NCBI GenBank assembly: GCA_947443645.1
Contig: CANEXF010000004.1
Span: 175,816-239,815 of the forward strand
Direction: 5' to 3'
DNA from: Comamonadaceae bacterium
Lineage (GTDB): Bacteria; Pseudomonadota; Gammaproteobacteria; Burkholderiales; Burkholderiaceae_C
Length of the DNA: 64,000 nt
Shown here piece by piece: positions 58,912 through 64,000 of the stretch; positions within the stretch are counted from its first letter, which is position 1, and the number at the start of each line of letters is the position of its first letter. The notes under the pieces are model-generated. The model made no database searches, was not told the DNA's origin, and saw only the letters and a program-made list of their open reading frames with translations. Both the position numbers and the translations under genes were made by a program.

Positions 58912-59588
58912 CAACAAACCTCATAAAATACATTAAGAAATCACTATACCTTTATGTTTTTATTGGATTTGTCGGTTTATGTATTGCATCAGCCGGCTCA
59001 TTTGAAGATTTTTTCAAAGCCGCCAAAACTGATGACGCGACAACTATTCGGCAACTTCTAGCCAAAGGTTTTGATGTCAATACGACCGACCCGCAAGGCG
59101 AGTATGGGCTGATGATTGCGTTGCGCGAGTCGTCGCTGAAGGCCGCGCAGGCATTGATTGAAGCGCCGCACGCAGACCTCAATGTGCTGAACAGCCACGG
59201 CGAGAGTCCGCTGATGCTGGCCGCGCTGGCAGGCCATCTCGATCTGGTCGAGCTTTTGATCAAAAAAGGCGCCGACGTCAACAAGACCGGCTGGACGCCA
59301 TTGCACTATGCCGCCAGCAAGAGCCAATTGCCCATACTGCGCGTGCTGATTGAAAACCATGCCTATATTGACGCCGAGTCACCCAACGGCAGCACGCCAC
59401 TGATGATGGCCGCGATGTATGGCAACCCGCAGACGGTTGAACTGCTGCTTCAGGAAGGCGCTGATCCGCTGTTAAAAAACCAGCAAGGACTGACCGCGCT
59501 GCAGTTCGCCGAGCGCGCCAGTCGTGCGGAAGCCGCAGCACTGATCGCAAAACCCATTCGAGCCAATCGTCCACCGGCGCAATGGTGA
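58908..59588 (+). CDS. Exported ankyrin-repeat protein
   Basis: A 226-residue protein with an N-terminal signal peptide or anchor (LYLYVFIGFVGLCIASAGS) and about five ankyrin repeats (FFKAAKTDDATTIRQLLAKG; HGESPLMLAALAGHLDLVEL; TGWTPLHYAASKSQLPILRV; NGSTPLMMAAMYGNPQTVEL; QGLTALQFAERASRAEAAAL). It ends in a short proline-rich tail. The first ~150 bp are strikingly AT-rich compared with the rest. It is translationally coupled to tatD. A protein-binding role in the periplasm is likely; partners unknown. It is the last host gene before the dif-like site. Confidence 0.88.
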   Translation: MTTNLIKYIKKSLYLYVFIGFVGLCIASAGSFEDFFKAAKTDDATTIRQLLAKGFDVNTTDPQGEYGLMIALRESSLKAAQALIEAPHADLNVLNSHGESPLMLAALAGHLDLVELLIKKGADVNKTGWTPLHYAASKSQLPILRVLIENHAYIDAESPNGSTPLMMAAMYGNPQTVELLLQEGADPLLKNQQGLTALQFAERASRAEAAALIAKPIRANRPPAQW

Positions 59589-59644
59589 TGGGCAGTGACC
59601 GGAGCAGGGATTAAACGGCTTGTTCTGGCTCACTTCAAAATACC

Positions 59645-59672
59645 ACTTAACATAATATACATCGTGGAATAT
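59645..59672 (-). other. dif-like Xer recombination site (intact junction of the element)
   Basis: Read on the minus strand it is atattccacga, central tgtata, then ttatgttaagt. The last 11 bases match the E. coli dif XerD arm (ttatgttaaat) at 10 of 11 positions, and the central hexamer is identical. The XerC-side arm is less like E. coli's, as expected between distant species. It lies between convergent genes, a normal setting for the chromosome-dimer resolution site at the terminus. A short XafT-encoding element abuts it. Confidence 0.8.
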
Positions 59673-59677
59673 CAAGT
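59661..59677. repeat. 17-bp direct repeat, left end of the Xer element
   Basis: atcgtggaatatcaagt, identical to 60987-61003. It contains the XerC-side arm of the dif-like site plus five to six flanking bases. With one mismatch the identity extends through the central hexamer (tataca versus tataaa). Confidence 0.88.
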
Positions 59678-59742
59678 CTGACCCTAAACAGGGTCGCCAA
59701 TGCCCGGCAGACCGCGCCGAGCTTGCCAAGCGCTTCAAAGCC

Positions 59743-60546
59743 ATGCTCGCCGAGCTGGGCCTGAAACACCCGGATGCGGCGAAGCTTCTGCACGTCTCGC
59801 TGCGCACTTTACAGAACTGGCTGAGCGGCACCCACCAAGTGCCGTATGCGGTCTACAAGCTGCTGCGCCTGATCCGCTACACCGAGCTGCCGGGTCAAGC
59901 GTGGCAAGGCTGGCACTTCAGCCGGGGCCAGCTGGTCACGCCCGAAGGCCGAACTATAGACGGCTCCGAAAGTGCATGGTGGTCGCTGCTGGTGCGTCAA
60001 GCCCACGGCTTTGGCCAGCTGTATCAAGAAAACCTCCAGCTCAAGGCCTCGGCGTCGTCCTTTGCCGGACGGGTCAATGCGAAAAATCAGGGCGTCATGG
60101 CCGGCGCTGCGAGCGAAGCGAGTTGCGCGGGCCATGGGCTTGTCTCATCTAAAACAAGTAACTCGCCAACAAGTGACGCGGCACCTCACAATGGGGCCAT
60201 AATGGGGCCATGGCATATAACCTTAGACTTCCCGTCGAGCTGGACGCTCTCGCCCGTGAGCGCTGCCAGTACCTCGGCATCAGCCTTAACGCCCTCGTCT
60301 GCGTCGCCCTTGACGCCTATCTCAGGCCTGCCGCCCTGTCCTCCTTATCCGCTCAAAGTCCTCCAAGCCCAGTCATTCCCGGCCCGGCCGGGCTTGAGCC
60401 TGACGGCGCTGCCCGAGCTCCAGAGCGGCCCGCTGACCCCTTGCCGCCTGCATCTGGCAAGCTCAGCAGACAAGAAAGACGGGAATTTACGGCCCGACAA
60501 AGGGCGAACCGCAAGGCTTAGGCCGCACCAAGGAGGTGCGGCATGA
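59743..60546 (+). CDS. VC1465/XafT-like Xer recombination activation factor
   Basis: A 267-codon frame whose first ~110 residues match the VC1465 family: KHPDAAKLLHVSLRTLQNWL (helix-turn-helix), AVYKLLRLIRYTELPGQAWQ, GWHFSRGQLVTPEGRTIDG and ESAWWSLLVRQAHGFGQLYQ. XafT of TLC-phi activates XerD at dif. The ATG at 59743 starts within the conserved region; the frame is open upstream to 59656 (with AELAKRFKA just before the Met) but has no ATG, GTG or TTG there. The tail from about residue 115 is low-complexity and overlaps the next gene out of frame for over 300 bases, so the true 3' end or an old frameshift is uncertain. Confidence 0.75.
   Translation: MLAELGLKHPDAAKLLHVSLRTLQNWLSGTHQVPYAVYKLLRLIRYTELPGQAWQGWHFSRGQLVTPEGRTIDGSESAWWSLLVRQAHGFGQLYQENLQLKASASSFAGRVNAKNQGVMAGAASEASCAGHGLVSSKTSNSPTSDAAPHNGAIMGPWHITLDFPSSWTLSPVSAASTSASALTPSSASPLTPISGLPPCPPYPLKVLQAQSFPARPGLSLTALPELQSGPLTPCRLHLASSADKKDGNLRPDKGRTARLRPHQGGAA
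60190..60211 (+). promoter_or_regulatory. Tandem 11-bp repeat at the start of the RHH gene, possible operator
   Basis: aatggggccat occurs twice in direct tandem (60190-60200 and 60201-60211); the second copy runs into the ATG at 60210. Ribbon-helix-helix proteins often bind short direct repeats over their own promoters, so autoregulation is plausible, but there is no direct proof. Confidence 0.45.
60210..60521 (+). CDS. Small ribbon-helix-helix (Arc/MetJ-type) DNA-binding protein
   Basis: A 103-residue protein. The first 40 residues (AYNLRLPVELDALARERCQY then LGISLNALVCVALDAYL) fit the beta-strand and two helices of an Arc-type RHH domain. The rest is Pro/Ala/Ser-rich with a basic end (KLSRQERREFTARQRANRK). 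It probably regulates the element or acts in its maintenance. It lies wholly inside, and out of frame with, the XafT-like frame; the RHH reading looks more protein-like here. Confidence 0.68.
   Translation: MAYNLRLPVELDALARERCQYLGISLNALVCVALDAYLRPAALSSLSAQSPPSPVIPGPAGLEPDGAARAPERPADPLPPASGKLSRQERREFTARQRANRKA
60522..60542 (+). promoter_or_regulatory. Hairpin enclosing the Shine-Dalgarno of the following gene
   Basis: gccgcacc (60522-60529) pairs perfectly with ggtgcggc (60535-60542) around the loop aagga. The ribosome site aaggaggtg (60530-60538) is thus partly in the loop and partly in the stem, and the ATG follows at 60543. Initiation may therefore depend on ribosomes finishing the RHH gene, whose stop (60519-60521) directly abuts the stem. 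Confidence 0.6.
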
Positions 60547-60899
60547 GCGCCCGCATTCCTCCTGGCGTCGCCACGATGGACGACATTATTGAAGCCTGCG
60601 CCCTGCTTCACCCGGTTGCCTTGCAGTCGGTTAAACGCGGATGGCCGGTGGAGGTCGAGCGTTGGCTGCGCAGCATTCAAGCGGCGGCGATCGCCAAACA
60701 GGCGCTGGCCGACCTGACCCGTCCCGCACCGGCTGTACAGGTTCTAGAGCATCCCGATGCAGCAACAAGTTCTGGGGGTATGGGGGTTACCCCCATGGAG
60801 CGAAGCGGTACTGACCCCGCCTTTAGCGGCCGTCGTCATGTGGGGACGCTGGACGCGAGCGCTGCCGTTCGCCTGCCGCCACGTCCGCACGCGCCTTGA
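60543..60899 (+). CDS. Small protein of unknown function, element-encoded
   Basis: A 118-residue product with the strongest Shine-Dalgarno in the element (aaggaggtg). MDDIIEACALLHPVALQSVK and VEVERWLRSIQAAAIAKQAL look helical and soluble. The C-terminal third is low-complexity (HPDAATSSGGMGVTPMERSG) and may be non-functional sequence. No family is recognised. It is 21 bp downstream of the RHH gene and probably cotranscribed with it. Confidence 0.55.
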   Translation: MSARIPPGVATMDDIIEACALLHPVALQSVKRGWPVEVERWLRSIQAAAIAKQALADLTRPAPAVQVLEHPDAATSSGGMGVTPMERSGTDPAFSGRRHVGTLDASAAVRLPPRPHAP

Positions 60900-60970
60900 T
60901 AGACGGCTGTTCTGACCCCGTCTTAAAAAAATTTACACCTCATATGAAGAAACTGCACTATAAAGCATGA

Positions 60971-60998
60971 AGCCTATGACTTATAAATCGTGGAATAT
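60971..60998 (-). other. Hybrid att site, right junction of the Xer element
   Basis: On the minus strand: XerC-side arm atattccacga (identical to the left site), central tttata, then agtcataggct, which keeps only 2 of 11 positions of the XerD consensus. A degenerate XerD arm is the hallmark of phage or IMEX attP sites that need an activation factor. The host side of this junction is the stop codon of the Pat-like gene. Confidence 0.7.
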
Positions 60999-61003
60999 CA
61001 AGT
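60987..61003. repeat. 17-bp direct repeat, right end of the Xer element
   Basis: Second copy of atcgtggaatatcaagt. It includes the tca that forms the TGA stop (60998-61000) of the minus-strand acetyltransferase gene, so that gene ends exactly at the dif arm. Confidence 0.85.
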
Positions 61004-63712
61004 TAAGCGTTTCCTGGAACCATTGGCAGTCGCTTCTGGTGCCAAAACCAAATGCATCGTCACGAGCTGCTGGGCCTCATCCTCTTTGACGAGAAAACCG
61101 GTTTGCCGGGCCAAAGATGCCATGGCCATGTTCTCGGGCAAGCACTGACCCAGGACCTCGGCTGTGCCGCGTTCGCGCAAGTAACGGACAAGCTTGTTCA
61201 ACAAGGTTCGCCCCAAGCCTTTTCCTTGCCAGCCTGACGCAACCTGAATTGCAAACTCGGCCTTGATATTGTCGGGGTCACACACCGCACGGACTTCGCC
61301 AGCCATCACGCAGTCGCCGGACTCGCTGGTTGCCAGTGCGATGAAGGTCATCTCGCGGTCATAGTCGATCTGGCTGTAGCGTGCCAACTCGGAATGAGGA
61401 ACCTCTCGCCTGGACATGAAAAAACGTAAACGCATGTCTGCAGGCGAGGCTTTTTCGTAAAAAGCCATCAGACGGTGGCTGTCTTCGGGGCGAATCGGAC
61501 GCAGCAAGAGCCGCTCACCCGTCAATTGAACGGACTCCTCAAGATCTGCTGGATAGGGTCGTATGGCCAGGCGGCTGGCCTCGTTAGCGCCCACACGCCT
61601 TAGCCTGACACGCGCATCCAGCGCCAGAACGCCCTGTGAATCAATCAGCAAGGGGTTGATGTCTAGTTCGGCGAGCCAAGGTAAATCGCAAGCCATTTGC
61701 GAGACCTTGTTCAAGGTATCCAGCAAAGACTGCTCGTCAGCTGCGGCGCGACCGCGGTAGCTGGCAAGCAGGGGCCCAAGCTTGCTGGCCTCTAGCATGT
61801 CACGCGCAAGCGCCTGGTTGAGCGGCGGCAAGGCCACCACATGGTTCTTGTGCAACTCGACGGCGGTACCGCCTTCACCAAGAAGAAGAACCGGGCCGAA
61901 CACCGGATCTGTGGCGATGCCAACAATCAACTCCTGGGCGCCGGACCGCTGGCCCATGGCCTGCACCGTGAAGCCCTGCACTAACGCTTGAGGCTGAAGG
62001 CGGGCTACCGTGGCAAGCATTTTCACTGCTGCCGCCCTGACCTCTTGGGCGCTGGCCAGGCCCAACGCGACGCCGCCCACATCTGACTTGTGAACAATCT
62101 GGGCTGAAGCGATTTTCAGCGCCACTGGATAGCCGATCTGCCCGGCAACGGCGACAGCGTCCTCAAGGTCGCTGGCCTGGCGGGTTTCAACGATCGGAAC
62201 ACCGTAGGCCTTGAGCAGAGCTTGGGCTGCCGTGCCATCGAGCCATTCGCGGTCTTCATGCAGGGCCCTCGCATGCAGCGATCTGACGACAGTCATGTCT
62301 GGTGCAACGTCTTTAGCTACCGCGCTCGGCAGTTGCTGAAGTGAGGCCTGGTTACGCGCATAAGCCAGCAGTTGCTGCCAGGCAGCCGCTGCGCGTTCGG
62401 GCGTGCTGTAGCTTGCGATGCCAGCACCGGCAGACGCGACGCGCGCAGCAGATACAGCATGCCCACCCAGCCAGCAGGTCAGCACAGTTTTGGCAGATTG
62501 CTGAACCATGGGCAGACAAGCCAATGCAATGTCGAGGGCGGGCACGACTGCTGTAGGTGCATGCATGAACAGCACCGCATCAACCTCGGGCGCGGCCAGC
62601 AGCACATCTAGTGCATCACGGTAGCGGCTGACGGGCGCATCTCCAATGATGTCGACGGGGTTGCCCCGTGACCAGGTCGCGGGCAGACGCTGGTCCAACG
62701 CGGCCAGTGTTTGATCACTCAGTTGCGCAAGTTTGCCGCCGTCAAGCGTGAGGGCATCGGCTGCCAGCACCCCTGCCCCACCGCCATTCGTGAGTATGAC
62801 CAGCCGGTCACCGCGCCAGGGCCGGGCGTGAGCCAGGGTCTCGGCGGCGTCGAACAATGACTCCAGCGTATCCACGCGCAGCATGCCAGCGCGACGGAAA
62901 GCCGCATCGAAGACCTTGTCCGAGCCGGCCAATGCGCCGGTGTGAGAGGCTGCCGCCCTCGCGCCATCCGGTGCACGACCGGCCTTGACGACAATGACGG
63001 GCTTGTTTCGCGCGGCAGCCCGTGCAGCCGACATAAACTTTCGCGCCGACTTGATCGACTCGGCGTACATCAGGATGGCTCGCGTTTGGGAGTCACTTGC
63101 GAGGTAGTCGATGACGTCACCAAAATCTACATCGGCGCTATCGCCCAGAGAGATGAAGTGAGAAAAGCCGATGCTGCGGCTGTTGGCCCAATCCAGCATG
63201 GCCGTGGCCAACGCGCCGGACTGGGTCACGAAGGCAAGCTTGCCGGGCTGCGCATTGCCAGGCGCAAAGCTCGCATTGAGTGAGATTCCGGGAACCAGAG
63301 CGCCTATGCAGTTGGGGCCGAGAATACGAATCAAATAGGGCCGTGCAGCGTCGAGCGTGGCTTGTTCAAGCGAAGGTTCGCCCGCCTTCAGCGGCTGCTT
63401 GAGTCCCGCGCTAATCACGATGGCCGCGCGCGTTCCTTTTTTGCCGAGTGCAGAGATCAACTCGGGCACGGTCTGCGCCGGCGTGCAAATCACGGCGAGA
63501 TCAGGCGTGGCAGGTAGTGAATCTACATCAGGCCATGCCGCACCGCCGTCGACGATTGAATGCCGACGATTGACCAGCCAGATCGGGCCTTTGAATCCAC
63601 CCTGCTTGAGATTGCGCAGCACGACCGATCCGAGACTGTTCTCACGGTCGGATGCGCCTATGAGCACGACAGACCGTGGCTGAAACAGGGCTTCGAGATT
63701 GCGTACGCTCAT
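60998..63712 (-). CDS. Pat-like protein acetyltransferase (ADP-forming acyl-CoA synthetase fold plus GNAT)
   Basis: A 904-residue protein from the ATG at 63712. Domains in order: CoA-binding Rossmann (ALFQPRSVVLIGASDRENSL), succinyl-CoA-synthetase-like CoA ligase (RILGPNCIGALVPG; FVTQSGALATAMLDWA), ATP-grasp (VALKIASAQIVHKSDVGGVA; LLLGEGGTAVELHKNHV) and a C-terminal GNAT domain (LLRPIRPEDSHRLMAFYEKA; VASGWQGKGLGRTLLNKLV). This is the Pat/PatZ/YfiQ layout that acetylates acetyl-CoA synthetase and other lysine targets using acetyl-CoA. The catalytic His of a true synthetase is not evident, as in Pat. Its stop codon lies within the dif-arm repeat. Confidence 0.9.
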   Translation of the reverse strand: MSVRNLEALFQPRSVVLIGASDRENSLGSVVLRNLKQGGFKGPIWLVNRRHSIVDGGAAWPDVDSLPATPDLAVICTPAQTVPELISALGKKGTRAAIVISAGLKQPLKAGEPSLEQATLDAARPYLIRILGPNCIGALVPGISLNASFAPGNAQPGKLAFVTQSGALATAMLDWANSRSIGFSHFISLGDSADVDFGDVIDYLASDSQTRAILMYAESIKSARKFMSAARAAARNKPVIVVKAGRAPDGARAAASHTGALAGSDKVFDAAFRRAGMLRVDTLESLFDAAETLAHARPWRGDRLVILTNGGGAGVLAADALTLDGGKLAQLSDQTLAALDQRLPATWSRGNPVDIIGDAPVSRYRDALDVLLAAPEVDAVLFMHAPTAVVPALDIALACLPMVQQSAKTVLTCWLGGHAVSAARVASAGAGIASYSTPERAAAAWQQLLAYARNQASLQQLPSAVAKDVAPDMTVVRSLHARALHEDREWLDGTAAQALLKAYGVPIVETRQASDLEDAVAVAGQIGYPVALKIASAQIVHKSDVGGVALGLASAQEVRAAAVKMLATVARLQPQALVQGFTVQAMGQRSGAQELIVGIATDPVFGPVLLLGEGGTAVELHKNHVVALPPLNQALARDMLEASKLGPLLASYRGRAAADEQSLLDTLNKVSQMACDLPWLAELDINPLLIDSQGVLALDARVRLRRVGANEASRLAIRPYPADLEESVQLTGERLLLRPIRPEDSHRLMAFYEKASPADMRLRFFMSRREVPHSELARYSQIDYDREMTFIALATSESGDCVMAGEVRAVCDPDNIKAEFAIQVASGWQGKGLGRTLLNKLVRYLRERGTAEVLGQCLPENMAMASLARQTGFLVKEDEAQQLVTMHLVLAPEATANGSRKRLT

Positions 63713-63854
63713 TGAGATCCTCACACAAAAGTAGGCCAGCAGACTTACAAGCCGAGATTAGCTTCGACCTCGCTCGTGCACTTGCGCCAGATCAAGAACG
63801 TAGAGACTTTTGGCACGCAAAATAATAAAATTCAATTGCGTAGAAAGGTTCTGT
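63713..63854. promoter_or_regulatory. Divergent intergenic region before the DksA/TraR-family gene
   Basis: A 142-bp gap between divergent genes. The AT-rich stretch at about 63815-63840 (aaaataataaaattcaattg) is a likely promoter or UP-type region for the plus-strand gene, and gaaagg at 63843-63848 can serve as its ribosome site, about 6 bp before the ATG. Confidence 0.45.
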
Positions 63855-64000
63855 ATGGACACTTATGACATCAGCATGGCGGCCGGCTTTCGCCAACTAC
63901 TAGCCCAGCGAGAAACTGAACTACGCGCAACCCTGCACGCGGCGAATGCCCCGGTCGATGCGTCGGGACAAGCCGAGCCGCGCGAGGTGACGGACTTCAA
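63855..64000 (+). CDS. DksA/TraR-family protein, N-terminal part (gene continues past window)
   Basis: The first 48 codons are visible: MDTYDISMAAGFRQLLAQRE onward, including AAGFRQLLAQRETELRATLH and ending in REVTDF. The coiled-coil pattern LLxxRxxEL followed by REVTDFK is typical of small DksA/TraR-like zinc-finger proteins, which bind in the RNA polymerase secondary channel. The C4 zinc finger would lie beyond the window, so the call rests on the N terminus alone. Confidence 0.65.
   Translation, partial: MDTYDISMAAGFRQLLAQRETELRATLHAANAPVDASGQAEPREVTDF

Larger units (their letters stand above)
59661..61003. mobile_element. IMEX-like integrative element inserted at dif (about 1.3 kb)
   Basis: About 1.34 kb bounded by a 17-bp direct repeat. 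The left junction is a full dif-like site; the right junction has the XerC-side arm but no recognisable XerD arm. It carries a VC1465/XafT-like gene, a ribbon-helix-helix gene and a small unknown gene, and no integrase or transposase. This is the expected structure of an integrative mobile element exploiting host XerC/XerD, as described for TLC-phi of Vibrio. Its small size and lack of replication genes suggest a minimal or satellite element. Confidence 0.72.

Noticed and set aside
60901..60923. agacgg...ccgtct hairpin near the right end of the Xer element as a terminator
   Set aside because: A six-base stem with an 11-base loop followed by A rather than T on the plus strand is not a convincing rho-independent terminator.

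Overview
The window is about 64 kb of GC-rich bacterial chromosome. It reads as a betaproteobacterium of the Burkholderiales, most likely family Comamonadaceae and Polaromonas- or Rhodoferax-like. The reasons are the gene orders smc-zipA-ligA and mltG-tmk-holB-pilZ-tatD, a Bug-type solute-binding protein, Comamonadaceae-style protein sequences, and small dispersed repeats of the kind common in that family. No rRNA, tRNA or CRISPR array was seen.

Layout. 1-6806: housekeeping genes (3' part of smc, zipA, ligA, def). 6819-17064: an accessory catabolic region. On the minus strand, in transcription order, it has a LysR regulator, an FAD monooxygenase, an isocitrate-lyase/PEP-mutase-family lyase, an isochorismatase-fold amidase, an Asp/Glu-racemase-superfamily protein, three gene remnants (LivH, aldehyde dehydrogenase, metallo-beta-lactamase fold) and a divergent leuCD pair. 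On the plus strand it has a Bug binding protein, an SDR and a secreted GlcG/HbpS-like protein. 17087-30584: conserved genes (glnD, map, purL, an amino-acid-type binding lipoprotein, an MBL-fold hydrolase, a PpiC isomerase, bolA, yciB, msrB, selO). 30720-41104: an acyl-CoA ligase, a complete Liv-type ABC transporter, a FadB/FadJ-like bifunctional enzyme and a thiolase, which together look like uptake and beta-oxidation of a carboxylic acid. 41317-50253: mixed oxidoreductases, thioesterases, a GST, a ParA-like ATPase, an Fe-type alcohol dehydrogenase and an esterase. 50367-58911: an O-antigen-ligase-like protein, an NRDE protein, ygfZ and the mltG-tmk-holB-pilZ-tatD cluster. 58908-64000: an ankyrin protein, a small element inserted at a dif-like site, a Pat-like acetyltransferase, and the start of a DksA/TraR-family gene.

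Two things stand out. The first is a ~1.3-kb element at 59661-61003 inserted next to a dif-like site (canonical XerD arm and central region), bounded by a 17-bp direct repeat and encoding a VC1465/XafT-like Xer-activation protein. Its second junction has the XerC-side arm but a degenerate XerD arm, as expected of an integrative mobile element exploiting Xer (IMEX). The second is the 6.8-13 kb cluster, whose enzyme set (monooxygenase, amidase, isomerase-like, hydratase-like LeuCD, C-C lyase) would suit breakdown of a substituted maleamate/maleate, possibly from an N-heterocycle; this is an inference.

A recurring theme is small palindromic repeats placed in frame inside essential genes: three in purL, one in glnD and one in ygfZ. 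Copies of two of these families also lie between genes.
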